A stretch of 64,000 nt of DNA. Origin: Stagnihabitans lacustris (lineage in GTDB: Bacteria > Pseudomonadota > Alphaproteobacteria > Rhodobacterales > Rhodobacteraceae). The stretch spans positions 124,001 to 188,000 of the forward strand of contig NZ_JAPDGS010000004.1 in assembly GCF_025950525.1 (NCBI RefSeq), given 5' to 3'. The stretch's first letter is position 1. Each line of letters opens with the position of its first letter. Under the pieces are notes generated by a model. The model searched no databases and was not told the DNA's origin. It saw only the letters and a list, made by a program, of their open reading frames with translations. A program made the position numbers and the translations under genes. Of this stretch, positions 20,997 to 31,462 are shown one piece after another.

Positions 20997-21440
20997 TTAG
21001 CCCCGCAAGCCCGTCTCTTCCAGCAATCCCATCCGCTTGGCCTCGTAGTAATAGCCGCGGGAATACCAGCTGACGGCGCGGTCCTGGTTGCGGCGCGACA
21101 CAAGCCAGGCGCCGCGCAGATATTTGCCGGCATATTTCAGGTTGGCTTCGGCATCCAGCAGGTCAGAGGCCTCGCCGCGAAAGCCCATGGTGCGGGCGGT
21201 GCGCGGGTCGATCTGCATCAGCCCGTAATAGGTCCCGTTGCGCGCGCCCGGGTTATAGCCGCTTTCGCGCTGGATCACGCGGTGGATCAGGCTTTCGGGC
21301 ATGTCGTAAAGCCGCGCATATTTTGCCACAAGGCGGTCCATCTGGGGCGTGCGCCCGGCGAATTGCGGCGTCTCCTCGCGCTTGCGGCCACAAGCGGCCA
21401 AAGCCACAAGGCCGATCATCATCAGGCGGCGGTCAAGCAT
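20997..21440 (-). CDS. Lipoprotein lytic murein transglycosylase (SLT domain)
   Basis: 147 aa. MLDRRLMMIGLVALAACG is a lipoprotein signal with lipobox LAAC (Cys about residue 17). The mature part is one soluble-lytic-transglycosylase domain: catalytic Glu in IQRESGYNPGARN, then YYGLMQIDPRTARTMGF, and LKYAGKYLR. It cleaves peptidoglycan glycan strands to 1,6-anhydroMurNAc from the periplasmic face of a membrane. Start chosen by AAGGGG upstream and by the signal peptide. Short for the family, essentially the minimal domain. Confidence 0.88.
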   Translation of the reverse strand: MLDRRLMMIGLVALAACGRKREETPQFAGRTPQMDRLVAKYARLYDMPESLIHRVIQRESGYNPGARNGTYYGLMQIDPRTARTMGFRGEASDLLDAEANLKYAGKYLRGAWLVSRRNQDRAVSWYSRGYYYEAKRMGLLEETGLRG

Positions 21441-21638
21441 GGTTTTCCCCTTTGTTGCGCGCCTGATAGCCTTTTGCAGACCATCCTGCCAAGTCCGGGG
21501 CGCAGAGCGGTGGTTTTTCCGGCAAGATGTCGCAAGGAGCGGCCCGCCTGTCATTCCCGCGTCATGCAAAAGCGCCAAAAAGAGGGCGGCACAGATGCGG
21601 GGGCTTGCCTGCAAGGAAACGCCAGATATAGTGATTCC

Positions 21639-22280
21639 ATGCGCAGAACGGCGCATTTTGTGCCAGATGCGCAGACCGGCAGAAAGGTCTTGGGCGTGGA
21701 CGGTGATTTTCGAACCCATTTCGTGCGTGATCCTGCGACGTTGAAACACTGCCCGGCGCTGGTGTTGAATGCGGATTTCAGGCCCTTGTCCTATTACCCG
21801 CTTTCGCTTTGGCCCTGGCAAGAGGCGATCAAGGCGGCGGTTCTGGACCGTGTGACGATCCTGGCCGAATATGACACGACGGTGCGCAGCCAAAGGACAG
21901 AGTTCCGCCTTCCCTCGGTTGTGGTGCTGAAGGAATTCGTCCAACCGCAAAAGCGCGTGGCCTTCACGCGGTTCAACCTGTTTTTGCGCGACGAATTCTG
22001 CTGCCAGTATTGCGGCTCACGCGGGGAGTTGACCTTTGACCATGTCATTCCGCGATCCAAGGGCGGCATCACAAGCTGGGAGAATGTCGTGGCGGCCTGC
22101 AGCCCTTGCAACCTGCACAAGGCCAACAAATCGCTGAAACATTCGGGCCTGCACCTGCGCAAGCCCGCCCGCGCCCCCAGCCCCGAAGAGATGCAGGCCC
22201 ATGGCCGCCGCTTCCCCCCCGGCCATCTGCATCAAAGCTGGATGGATTACCTGTATTGGGACACCGAACTGGACGCCTGA
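21639..22280 (+). CDS. HNH endonuclease family protein
   Basis: 213 aa. The HNH core contains CQYCGSRGELTFDHVIPRSKG followed by SWENVVAACSPCN, giving two CxxC zinc pairs (beta-beta-alpha metal fold). The N-terminal part (LVLNADFRPLSYYPLSLWPW) is a conserved segment of an alphaproteobacterial/cyanobacterial HNH group. It has no partner methyltransferase here, so it is not an obvious restriction enzyme. The start at 21639 is inferred; a later start at the VDGDF region is possible because there is no clear ribosome-binding site. Confidence 0.85.
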   Translation: MRRTAHFVPDAQTGRKVLGVDGDFRTHFVRDPATLKHCPALVLNADFRPLSYYPLSLWPWQEAIKAAVLDRVTILAEYDTTVRSQRTEFRLPSVVVLKEFVQPQKRVAFTRFNLFLRDEFCCQYCGSRGELTFDHVIPRSKGGITSWENVVAACSPCNLHKANKSLKHSGLHLRKPARAPSPEEMQAHGRRFPPGHLHQSWMDYLYWDTELDA

Positions 22281-22444
22281 CCGCGCAACGTCCTTGGCCA
22301 AAGCCGGTTCAGGTCCATGCCCCCCCGTTTGATCGGGGCGGCTTCGGGGTTCTTTGCCGAGGGTTAACCCTTTTGCCATAGGGCTGGCTTTCCACCGGAT
22401 GCGGGTCTTGCTAGACTCCGCGCACATTCGGGGTTAAAACCGCT

Positions 22445-22460
22445 CCGTTAGCGCTAACGG
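22445..22460. promoter_or_regulatory. Perfect 16-bp LacI-family operator before zwf
   Basis: CCGTTAGCGCTAACGG, a perfect palindrome 31 bp before the zwf ATG, in the expected repressor position. It shares the GCGCTAAC core with the site before glgP. In Rhodobacter sphaeroides the LacI-family regulator CceR represses Entner-Doudoroff genes; assignment to CceR here is inference. Confidence 0.75.
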
Positions 22461-22491
22461 CGACAAAACGCAGCAGGCAAGCGAGGTTCTG

Positions 22492-23943
22492 ATGGTCTCC
22501 CGCGTCATTCCAGTGGATACGTTCGATCTGGTGATCTTTGGGGGCACGGGCGACCTTGCCCGCCGCAAGATCTTTCCGGGTCTTTATCGCCGCTTTCTGG
22601 CAGGTCAGATGAATGGCGAAAGCCGGATCATCGGTGCGGCCCGCGGCCAGAACACGGATGAGGCCTTTCGCGCCCTGATCAAATCCTCGCTTGAGGAGTT
22701 CGTGGCCAAGGATCGTCAGGACCCGGCCCAGATCGCGGCTTTCCTCGATCACCTGTCCTATATCGCGGTTGATGCCAAGGAAGAGGCGGGTTGGGAGGCG
22801 TTGAAAGCCACCCTGCGCCCCAATGTCGTGCGCGCCTTTTACTTCTCGGTCGCGCCCACGATCTTTCCTGACCTGGCCGAGCGTCTGCACGGCCATGGCA
22901 TCACCGACGCCTGGTCGCGCATCGTGGTGGAAAAGCCCTTTGGCCGCGACCTCGCCTCGGCCCGCGCCCTGAACGAGGTTCTGGCCAAGTATTTCACCGA
23001 AGCCCAGATCTACCGCATCGACCACTATCTTGGCAAAGAGACGGTGCAGAACCTGATGGCGGTGCGTTTCGCCAATATCCTGTTCGAGCCGATCTGGAAG
23101 GCGCAGTATATCGACCATGTCCAGATCACGGTGGCCGAAACCGTCAGCGTGGACGGGCGCGGTGCCTATTACGATAAGTCGGGCGCCATGCGGGACATGG
23201 TGCAAAACCACCTGATGCAGCTGTTGTGCCTGATCGCGATGGAGCCGCCCTATCACTTTGACCCCGACGCGGTGCGCGACGAAAAGGTCAAGGTCATCCG
23301 CGCCTTGCAACCCGTTCCGCCGCAAAACATCGTCCGCGGTCAGTATCTGGCCGGCAATGGCGAGGGTGGCTATCTGGAACATTGCGAGGATGCGAATTCC
23401 AAGACCGAATCCTACATCGCGATGAAGGTGGAAATCGCGAACTGGCGCTGGAAGGGCACACCGTTTTATCTGCGCACCGGCAAGCGCCTGCGCGCCCGCA
23501 GCTCCGAAATCGCCATCCATTTCAAAGAGCCGCCCCATTCGATCTTTGACGATGCCAAGGGTTGGAAGGAAAACGTCCTGGTCATCCGGTTGCAGCCGAA
23601 TGAGGGGATGAACCTGATGGTGATGATCAAGGAACCGGGGCCGGGCGGCATGCGCCTGATGCAGGTGCCCTTGGACATGACATTCGCCGATGCTTTGGGC
23701 GCCGAGGCCGATGATGTGCCGGATGCCTACGAACGCCTGATCATGGATGTGATCCGCGGGAACCAGACGCTGTTCATGCGCGGCGACGAGGTCGAGGCGG
23801 CTTGGGCCTGGACCGATCCGATCATCGGCGGTTGGGAATCGCGGGGCGACAAGCCACAGGGTTACGACCCCGGCAGCAGCGGCCCCGAAGATGCCCTGAT
23901 GCTGATGCACCGCGACGGTCGCCGCTGGCGGGAAATCAAATGA
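22492..23943 (+). CDS. zwf: Glucose-6-phosphate 1-dehydrogenase
   Basis: Oxidises glucose 6-phosphate to 6-phosphogluconolactone with NAD(P)+. 483 aa. The N-terminal nucleotide-binding motif is GGTGDLARRK and the substrate site is YRIDHYLGKE at 174-183 (catalytic His region). First gene of zwf-pgl-pgi; its stop overlaps the pgl start (ATGA). Operator palindrome immediately upstream. Confidence 0.97.
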   Translation: MVSRVIPVDTFDLVIFGGTGDLARRKIFPGLYRRFLAGQMNGESRIIGAARGQNTDEAFRALIKSSLEEFVAKDRQDPAQIAAFLDHLSYIAVDAKEEAGWEALKATLRPNVVRAFYFSVAPTIFPDLAERLHGHGITDAWSRIVVEKPFGRDLASARALNEVLAKYFTEAQIYRIDHYLGKETVQNLMAVRFANILFEPIWKAQYIDHVQITVAETVSVDGRGAYYDKSGAMRDMVQNHLMQLLCLIAMEPPYHFDPDAVRDEKVKVIRALQPVPPQNIVRGQYLAGNGEGGYLEHCEDANSKTESYIAMKVEIANWRWKGTPFYLRTGKRLRARSSEIAIHFKEPPHSIFDDAKGWKENVLVIRLQPNEGMNLMVMIKEPGPGGMRLMQVPLDMTFADALGAEADDVPDAYERLIMDVIRGNQTLFMRGDEVEAAWAWTDPIIGGWESRGDKPQGYDPGSSGPEDALMLMHRDGRRWREIK

Positions 23944-24608
23944 GCCTGATCGAATATCCCTCGCGCGAGGCTCTGATGGCGGGCCTTGCGCAGACCATCG
24001 CGGGCGAGCTGCGCGCCGCGCTGGTCACTGGCGCGGCCACGCTGTCGGTTCCGGGTGGCACGACCCCCGGCCCGATCTTTGACGCGCTAAGCAAAGAGGA
24101 CCTGGATTGGCCCCGCGTCGCCGTGATGCTGAACGACGAGCGTTGGGTGGGCGAGGACAGCCCCCGGTCGAACACGCGTCTGCTGAAGGAACGGCTTCTG
24201 GTGGGCTTTGCCGCCAAAGCCCGCCTTGTGCCGCTTTATGCGCCGACCGCGACGCCCGAGGAAAGCCTTGACAAGCTGGCCGAGGGGATCATTCCCCATC
24301 TGCCGATCACCAGCCTGCTGTTGGGCATGGGCGCCGATATGCATACGGCGAGCCTGTTTCCCGGTGCCGACAAACTGGCGCAGGCCCTGGCCAGCAATGC
24401 CCCGGTGCTGATGGCACTTCGGGCCGAGGCCGCGGGCGAGCCCCGCATCACCTTGACCGCGCCGGTTCTGAAACAGGCGCGCCATATCCACATCCTGATC
24501 ACCGGCGACGACAAGCGCGCGGCTTACGCCCGCGCCCTGACCCTGTCGCCAGACCTGGCCCCCGTGGCCGCCGTCCTCCCCCTTGCAACCGTTCATTGGG
24601 CCGCATGA
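23940..24608 (+). CDS. pgl: 6-phosphogluconolactonase
   Basis: Hydrolyses 6-phosphogluconolactone to 6-phosphogluconate. 222 aa, DevB type. [15 protein letters not shown] is the phosphate-binding loop. [15 protein letters not shown] is the characteristic Asp-Glu-Arg block, and [17 protein letters not shown] corresponds to the GxGxDGHxASLFP motif of the family; here the usual Asp-Gly-His reads Asp-Met-His. Start fixed by ATGA overlap with zwf; one base separates its stop from pgi. Confidence 0.95.
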   Translation: MSLIEYPSREALMAGLAQTIAGELRAALVTGAATLSVPGGTTPGPIFDALSKEDLDWPRVAVMLNDERWVGEDSPRSNTRLLKERLLVGFAAKARLVPLYAPTATPEESLDKLAEGIIPHLPITSLLLGMGADMHTASLFPGADKLAQALASNAPVLMALRAEAAGEPRITLTAPVLKQARHIHILITGDDKRAAYARALTLSPDLAPVAAVLPLATVHWAA

Positions 24609-24609
24609 C

Positions 24610-26223
24610 ATGACCAAGTTTCAGGCTTTGCTTGACCACCACGCCAAGGTCGCCGACCGCAAGATCCTTGGACTGTTCGGCGCGCCCAATGGCAAGACTG
24701 GCCGGGCACAAAACTTCACGGTGACGGTCGACGGCATGCTGTTCGACTATTCCAAGACCAATATCGACGAAACGGGTCTGGGCCTGCTTCTGGAATTGGC
24801 CGAGGGCGCCGATCTGCAGGCCAAGCGCGAGGCGATGTTCGCCGGGGAAAAGATCAACGAGACCGAGGGCCGCGCCGTCTTGCACACGGCGCTGCGGGCC
24901 GGCGACAGCGCCGTGGTCACGGTCGATGGCCGCGACGTCATGCCCGAGGTTCGCACTGTTCGCGCCCGGATGTTCGACTTCGTCCGCGCCGTCCGCGACG
25001 GCAGCTTTGCAGGGCAGGGCGGCAAGATTACCGATGTGGTCAATATCGGCATCGGCGGCAGCGACCTTGGCCCGGCCATGGCCACCATCGCGCTTTCGCC
25101 CTTCGCCAAGGGCCCGCGGCTGCATTACGTGTCGAACGTGGATGGCGCCCATATCGCCGACACTCTGCGCGACCTGAACCCGGAAACCACCCTGGTCATC
25201 GTGGCCTCCAAGACCTTCACCACGATCGAGACGATGACCAATGCCGACACCGCCAAGCGCTGGATGCGGCAAAAGGTCTCCGAGCCCGCGCGGCAGTTCT
25301 GCGCGGTGTCCACCGCCCTGGACAAGACCACCGCCTATGGCATCGACCCGGCGCGCGTCTTTGGCTTTGAGGATTGGGTGGGCGGGCGCTATTCGATGTG
25401 GGGCCCGATCGGGCTCGGCATCGCGCTGGCCGTCGGCCCCGAGGCCTTCGAGGAATTCCTCTGGGGCGGGCGCGCCATGGACGACCATTTCCGCAGCGCT
25501 CCGCTGGCACGCAACATGCCTGTGCTTCTGGCTTTGGTCGGGCTGTGGCACAATCAGGTCTGCGGCCATGCCACCCGCGCCGTGCTGCCCTATGACCAGC
25601 GCCTGTCGCGGCTTCCGGCCTATCTGCAACAGCTGGAGATGGAGAGCAACGGCAAGCGCGTCAGCATGGATGGGGTGGATTTGCCCTATGCCTCGGGTCC
25701 CGTGGTCTGGGGAGAGCCGGGGACCAATGGCCAGCACGCCTTTTACCAGCTGATCCATCAGGGCACGCGGGTCGTGCCCTGCGAATTCCTGGTGGCCAAA
25801 AAGGGCCATGAAGCCGACCTGCGCCATCAGCATCTGTTGCTGGTGTCGAACTGCCTGGCGCAATCCGAAGCGCTGCTGCGTGGCCGTTCGCTGGACGAAG
25901 CCACCGCGATCATGGCCGCCAAGGGTCTGACCGGGGATGAGCTGGACCGCCAGGCCCGCCACCGGGTATTCCCCGGCAACCGGCCCTCGACGACGCTGGC
26001 CTATGAGCAATTGACGCCCTTTGCCCTTGGCCAGATCATCGCGCTTTACGAACACCGGGTCTTTGTCGAAGGCGTGATCCTGGGGATCAATTCCTATGAC
26101 CAATGGGGGGTTGAACTCGGCAAGGAACTGGCGCTGGCGCTGCAACCCATGTTGGAAGGCCGGGCAGGGACGGAAGGCAAGGACGGATCGACCGCCGCCC
26201 TGGTCGCCTGGGCCCGCAGCTGA
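24610..26223 (+). CDS. pgi: Glucose-6-phosphate isomerase
   Basis: Interconverts glucose 6-phosphate and fructose 6-phosphate. 537 aa. [13 protein letters not shown] at about 150-162 and the C-terminal signature with [20 protein letters not shown]. Start at 24610 follows the pgl stop by one base, so the three genes form a tight operon. Together they recycle fructose 6-phosphate into the oxidative route. Confidence 0.97.
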   Translation: MTKFQALLDHHAKVADRKILGLFGAPNGKTGRAQNFTVTVDGMLFDYSKTNIDETGLGLLLELAEGADLQAKREAMFAGEKINETEGRAVLHTALRAGDSAVVTVDGRDVMPEVRTVRARMFDFVRAVRDGSFAGQGGKITDVVNIGIGGSDLGPAMATIALSPFAKGPRLHYVSNVDGAHIADTLRDLNPETTLVIVASKTFTTIETMTNADTAKRWMRQKVSEPARQFCAVSTALDKTTAYGIDPARVFGFEDWVGGRYSMWGPIGLGIALAVGPEAFEEFLWGGRAMDDHFRSAPLARNMPVLLALVGLWHNQVCGHATRAVLPYDQRLSRLPAYLQQLEMESNGKRVSMDGVDLPYASGPVVWGEPGTNGQHAFYQLIHQGTRVVPCEFLVAKKGHEADLRHQHLLLVSNCLAQSEALLRGRSLDEATAIMAAKGLTGDELDRQARHRVFPGNRPSTTLAYEQLTPFALGQIIALYEHRVFVEGVILGINSYDQWGVELGKELALALQPMLEGRAGTEGKDGSTAALVAWARS

Positions 26224-26334
26224 TCGCCCGAAGCTGATTGACAGCAGGCGGCGCTTCGGGGGTTCATCTCGGGGGGGGGCATCTCGCCTCTGCGTCTGCA
26301 GAGCAATCGACCCGGGGATTTGCCTCCGGCGGGA

Positions 26335-26387
26335 ATATTTGGGTCAGTATGAAAGCCGCATCCGTCCTTTCATACTGACAGAAATAC
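26335..26387. repeat. Bipartite intergenic motif, inverted pair
   Basis: Plus copy 26335-26354 (ATATTT-GGGTCAGT-ATGAAA) and minus copy 26368-26387 (GTATTT-CTGTCAGT-ATGAAA). The 11-bp arms CAGTATGAAAG / CTTTCATACTG are separated by 11 nt. The plus copy is preceded by GCCTCCGGCGGG, the same flank as the pair at 37577-37698. Between convergent pgi and ridA. Confidence 0.8.
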
Positions 26388-26436
26388 TCTCCGGGGGTGC
26401 GGGGGTGGAAAACCCCCGCTTGGCGTCCGAAATGCC

Positions 26437-26469
26437 AAAGGCGCCCGTGGGTTTCCCCTGGGCGCCTTT
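26437..26469. terminator. Bidirectional terminator between pgi and ridA
   Basis: AAAGGCGCCC / GGGCGCCTTT, 10-bp stem with a 13-nt loop; A-run on one side and T-run on the other, so it can serve both convergent genes. Confidence 0.75.
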
Positions 26470-26528
26470 GCTTTCGACGTGGATCAAATATCCCCCGGGG
26501 GGCAGGCGGCCGCCCTCCGATCAGGGCT

Positions 26529-26873
26529 TCAAAGCGCCGCGGTCACGATGATTTCGACCAGGTATTTCGGAGCGGCCAACTTGGCCTCGCCGGTGGCGCG
26601 GGCCGGGGTATGGCCTGCGGGAACCCAAGTGTCCCAGACCGCGTTCATTTCGGCAAAGGTGCCGATATCGGCCAGCCAGATCTGGGTCGACAGGATGCGG
26701 GTCTTGTCGGTCCCGGCCTCGGCCAGGATGCGGTCGACCTGGGCCAGGCAATCGCGGGTCTGCTCGGCGACATTGGCGCCCTCGCCGACCTGGCCCGCCA
26801 GCCACACCACGCCATTATAGGCCACGGCCTCGCTCATCCGCGCGCCAACGCCGATCCGCTTGATATCGCTCAT
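26529..26873 (-). CDS. RidA family protein
   Basis: 114 aa, YjgF/YER057c/UK114 fold. It resembles the RidA subfamily that deaminates reactive enamine/imine intermediates or acts as a trimeric ligand-binding protein. It contains VVWLAGQVGEG, QTRDCLAQVDRILAEAG, and a C-terminal KYLVEIIVTAAL. The canonical catalytic Arg position near the C-terminus is not obvious, as in divergent subgroups. Transcribed toward pgi. Confidence 0.88.
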   Translation of the reverse strand: MSDIKRIGVGARMSEAVAYNGVVWLAGQVGEGANVAEQTRDCLAQVDRILAEAGTDKTRILSTQIWLADIGTFAEMNAVWDTWVPAGHTPARATGEAKLAAPKYLVEIIVTAAL

Positions 26874-27042
26874 CTTGGAAAACTCCCGTTTTGGATGCTG
26901 GCTGGTTATCGCAACCCAAGGCGCAAAGGAAGGGGGCGGTGCGGATTTGCCCCAGAGGGGAAGCTACAGAGCCCAAAAGACGCGCGCGACATGACATCGC
27001 CATCAGGCCAAGCCTTGCAAGGCCGGGAAATCGAAAGGGGAT

Positions 27043-27116
27043 TGGAGCGGGTGAAGGGAATCGAACCCTCGTATTCAGCTTGGGAAGCTGCTGCTCTACC
27101 ATTGAGCTACACCCGC
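27043..27116 (-). tRNA. tRNA-Gly (anticodon CCC)
   Basis: On the minus strand the sequence starts GCGGGTG, has D-arm AGCTCAATGGTAGAGC, anticodon stem CAGCT/AGCTG around the loop TTCCCAA, T-arm with GGTTCGATTCC, and ends CACCCGC-T-CCA. The acceptor stem is 7 bp and the CCA is encoded. Anticodon CCC reads GGG. Confidence 0.95.
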
Positions 27117-27410
27117 ATGGGGGGCTGATTACAATCTGGCATGGGGGGCGTCAAGGGGCCATTCCGGCCAAAGCCCACCCTGAGGCTATCCCCAGGGCCC
27201 TCTTTGCGCCCTTTGCGCATCGCCGCAACCTGCGCCCCCATCACGCCTCGGCGTCCCCCGCTTGGCAGGCCTGCCGCCCAAGCCATGTTAGCCCCGAAAT
27301 CGCCGGCGCCCCTTCACCGAATTGCAAGGCTTTTCCCCTCAGGCTCTGGACCTTGACCGCCCTTTGCGGCATACCTGACCCAGATTGCCCCCATGACTGC
27401 CGAGAGCTCC

Positions 27411-27785
27411 ATGAACGTCATCAAGCGCCTGCTTACCTGGTGGAACGGCCAGACCCTCAACACGCAAGTTTTCACCGCCCGCAACGGCGTGAAAGTCGGC
27501 GAGGATGGCGAGGGCAATATCTATTACCAGACCCGCGACGCGAAAAAGCGCTGGGTGATCTATAATGGCGAGATGGAGGCCTCTCGGGTCTCGCCCGATT
27601 GGCATGGCTGGCTGCACCACACCTGGGACGAGCCGCCGACCACAGCGCCCTTGAAGCACAAGTCCTGGGAGGCGCCGCATCAGGAAAACCTGACCGGCAC
27701 CGCCGCCGCCTATGCGCCGCCCGGGTCGATCCGCAAGGGCCAGGCCCAGGGCCGCGCCGATTACGACGCCTGGTCGCCGGAGTAA
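27411..27785 (+). CDS. NDUFA12-type NADH:ubiquinone oxidoreductase subunit
   Basis: 124 aa from [19 protein letters not shown]; an ATG six codons earlier is possible. Contains [40 protein letters not shown] and [11 protein letters not shown], the hallmark of the B17.2/NDUFA12 accessory subunit of complex I found in alphaproteobacteria and mitochondria. It lies far from the main nuo operon, as usual for accessory subunits. Followed after 3 bp by mlaD. Confidence 0.93.
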   Translation: MNVIKRLLTWWNGQTLNTQVFTARNGVKVGEDGEGNIYYQTRDAKKRWVIYNGEMEASRVSPDWHGWLHHTWDEPPTTAPLKHKSWEAPHQENLTGTAAAYAPPGSIRKGQAQGRADYDAWSPE

Positions 27786-27788
27786 CCC

Positions 27789-28247
27789 ATGGCCGAGAAC
27801 CGGTTGGAAATCGCGGCGGGCGCTTTGGTCCTGGTCGCAGCGCTTGGCTTTGCCGCCTATGCCGGCAAGGGCATGGGGCTGACGCAGGGCGGCGATGCCT
27901 ATCAACTCCGCGCGTCCTTTCGGTCGATCCAGGGCGTTGGGCTTGGGTCCGATGTCAAGCTTGCGGGGGTCAAGGTCGGCACGCTGTCGCAACTGACGCT
28001 GAACCCCGAGACCTATATGGCCGATGCGGTCATCACGGTGGACAAGTCGGTTCAACTTCCCTCGGACAGCGCGATCCTGATTTCGTCGGACGGACTTTTG
28101 GGCGGCAGTTTCGTGGAATTGCAACCGGGCGGGATGCCCGATTACCTCGCCCCCGGTGACGAGATCGAGGATACCCAGGGCGCGGTGTCGCTCATCACGC
28201 TGCTCATGAAATTCGTCGGCGCCAAATCGGACGAGAGCGCCAAGTGA
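27789..28247 (+). CDS. mlaD: MlaD-like MCE-domain phospholipid transport protein
   Basis: 152 aa. One N-terminal membrane anchor (LEIAAGALVLVAALGFAAYA) and one MCE domain, with YQLRASFRSIQGVGLGSDVK, LAGVKVGTL, and SSDGLLGGSFVELQPGG. MlaD is the periplasmic hexamer of the Mla ABC system moving phospholipids between membranes; the ATPase and permease are not in the window. Overlaps the next gene (GTGA). Confidence 0.92.
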   Translation: MAENRLEIAAGALVLVAALGFAAYAGKGMGLTQGGDAYQLRASFRSIQGVGLGSDVKLAGVKVGTLSQLTLNPETYMADAVITVDKSVQLPSDSAILISSDGLLGGSFVELQPGGMPDYLAPGDEIEDTQGAVSLITLLMKFVGAKSDESAK

Positions 28248-28606
28248 TCCGCGCCGCTGTCCTTGTCCTGCTGCTTGCCGCGCCTGCCTTGGCCGAACAG
28301 ACCCAGGCGCGGGGCGGCAATCTGCGCGTGCTGGACCGGATGAGCGACAAGGTAGAGGACCTGCATCTTGACCTTGGCGGGCAGGGTGTCGTGGGCAAGC
28401 TGATGGTCACGCTGGACGATTGCCGCTATCCGCAGGGCGAGCCTTCGGGGTCCATCGCCCATATCACCGTGCATCAGGATGCGATCACGGACCCGGTCTT
28501 TGCCGGTTGGATGTCGGCCTCCAGCCCGGCGCTGAACCCGATGGACCATCCACGCTATGATGTCTGGCTGTTGCAATGCGACGTGCCGGCGGCCGAGGCG
28601 GGCTAA
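28244..28606 (+). CDS. DUF2155 domain protein, exported
   Basis: 120 aa with a GTG start overlapping the mlaD stop. Signal peptide (VLVLLLAAPALAEQ). Then LRVLDRMSDKVEDLHLDLG, LDDCRYPQ and a C-terminal block ending in DVWLLQC; two cysteines may pair in the periplasm. DUF2155 often follows mlaD/NDUFA12 in Rhodobacterales. Function unknown; the operon position hints at the envelope. Confidence 0.9.
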   Translation: MIRAAVLVLLLAAPALAEQTQARGGNLRVLDRMSDKVEDLHLDLGGQGVVGKLMVTLDDCRYPQGEPSGSIAHITVHQDAITDPVFAGWMSASSPALNPMDHPRYDVWLLQCDVPAAEAG

Positions 28607-28637
28607 ACCGCGGCTATAACCTCCGTTGATATCCGGG

Positions 28638-29249
28638 CTAAAACCCCGACTGATATCCGGGCGGAAAAAAGGTCGCCTGCACCTGAAGGGCCTCGGCCAA
28701 GCGCGCCTCATAGGTCCGCCGCGGCAGTTCCACCGCCCCAAGGCTGGCCAGATGCGGCGTCAGGAATTGCGTGTCAAACAGCGCAAAGCCCCCGGCGCGC
28801 AGGCGGTGCATCAGAAAGGCCAGCGCCATCTTGGACCCGTTCACCCGGGCCGAGAACATGCTTTCCCCGAAGAACGCCCCGCCCAGGACGACGCCATAGA
28901 CCCCGCCGGCCAGGGTCTCGCCCTCCCAGACCTCAAGCGAATGGGCATGGCCTTGGTCATGCAGGGCGCGGTAGGCGGCAAAGATCGCCGGGTTGATCCA
29001 GGTTTCGGGCCGATCCGCACAGCCCCGGACGACGGCGTCGAAAGCCGCATCCACCGTCACCCGCGGCGCCATGCGGCGAATATGGCGGGAAAGGCTGCGC
29101 GAGACATGGAAGCCGTCGATGGGAAAGACCCCGCGGCGGGTGGCCGTGACCCATTGCACCTCGGTCGCTTCGGCGCTGTCGGCCATGGGAAAAATCCCCA
29201 TCGCATAGGCGCGCAACAAGATGTCCGGGGTCAATTCGGGCGCAGTCAT
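28638..29249 (-). CDS. aat: Leucyl/phenylalanyl-tRNA-protein transferase
   Basis: Adds Leu or Phe to N-terminal Arg/Lys, making N-degrons for ClpS/ClpAP. 203 aa. Motifs: LLRAYAMGIFPMADS, RRGVFPIDGFHVSRSL, GVYGVVLGGAFFGESMFSR-like segment (FSARVNGSK), and LFDTQFLTPHLASLGA. Downstream of accC, but a strong terminator lies between, so it probably has its own transcript. Confidence 0.95.
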   Translation of the reverse strand: MTAPELTPDILLRAYAMGIFPMADSAEATEVQWVTATRRGVFPIDGFHVSRSLSRHIRRMAPRVTVDAAFDAVVRGCADRPETWINPAIFAAYRALHDQGHAHSLEVWEGETLAGGVYGVVLGGAFFGESMFSARVNGSKMALAFLMHRLRAGGFALFDTQFLTPHLASLGAVELPRRTYEARLAEALQVQATFFPPGYQSGF

Positions 29250-29300
29250 GGGGGCTCTGTCGCAGCTGCGTGGCCTGGGGCGTATACCCCGGGTCTTGTG

Positions 29301-29329
29301 AAAAGGGCCGCCCTTGACAGGCGGCCCCC
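29301..29329 (-). terminator. Rho-independent terminator of accBC
   Basis: Stem GGGCCGCC (29305-29312) / GGCGGCCC (29320-29327), 7-nt loop, with CTTTTC after it on the minus strand; begins 5 bp after the accC stop. Confidence 0.85.
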
Positions 29330-29333
29330 AGGT

Positions 29334-30692
<1,359 letters not shown>

Positions 30693-30699
30693 GCGCCAC

Positions 30700-31191
30700 T
30701 CACTCGATGATCATCAGGGGCGCGCCGTATTCGACGGCCTGGCCGTCGCTGGCAAGGATGCGCTTGACCGTGCCCGCGCGGGGGGCGGGGATGTGGTTCA
30801 TCGTCTTCATCGCTTCGATGATCAGGACGGTTTGCCCTTCAGAGACCTGGGCGCCGACCGTCACGAAAGGCGTCGCTCCGGGTTCGGCGGACAGGTAAAC
30901 CGTGCCCACCATGGGCGAGGTCACGGCGCCCGGATGCTGGGCGGGGTCTTCGGGCAAGGCGGCCGGGGCTGCTGCGGCTGCAGCGACCGGGGCTGCAGCG
31001 GCCACCGGGGCCGCCGCATAGACCGGAGCCGCCTGGATCACCTGCGGCGCCTTCTTGACCACCTTGACGTCAAGGCTGTCCTTTTCCCCATATTCGCGCT
31101 TGACCGCGATTTCGGTCAGGTCGTTCTTGTTCAGAAGTTCGGCCAGCGCCGCGATGAAAGTGACATCCGCATCGGGGGAATTCTTGCTCAT
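30700..31191 (-). CDS. accB: Biotin carboxyl carrier protein of acetyl-CoA carboxylase
   Basis: 163 aa. The N-terminal domain binds the carboxylase; a flexible Ala/Pro linker (about 53-78) follows, then the biotinyl domain. The biotin attachment site is Lys129 in EAMKTMNH. Start at 31191 is supported by AGAGGA. Longer in-frame starts are not conserved. Operon accB-accC. Confidence 0.96.
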   Translation of the reverse strand: MSKNSPDADVTFIAALAELLNKNDLTEIAVKREYGEKDSLDVKVVKKAPQVIQAAPVYAAAPVAAAAPVAAAAAAPAALPEDPAQHPGAVTSPMVGTVYLSAEPGATPFVTVGAQVSEGQTVLIIEAMKTMNHIPAPRAGTVKRILASDGQAVEYGAPLMIIE

Positions 31192-31462
31192 GCAGTCCTC
31201 TTTAGCCTGGTTGTTATGGGGCCGCAGCCCAGGGTCCGGCGAGCTGGCCCGGCCCATTTCGGCCCTTGGTATAGCGCCAAGCGTCCGAAAGGGGAAGCAT
31301 CCCGTTACCGCAACCGGTTTGGCGGGGGGGATGGTGAAAAATGCGGCGGAAAACCCGACCTGTCGGATTTTTCGGCCCTCCCGAAATTTACCGTTTGATA
31401 AAAAATGAACCTCGTGCATTCTGATCCCCAAGAGCCAGCAATTGGCCAGCCACGGAGGTATC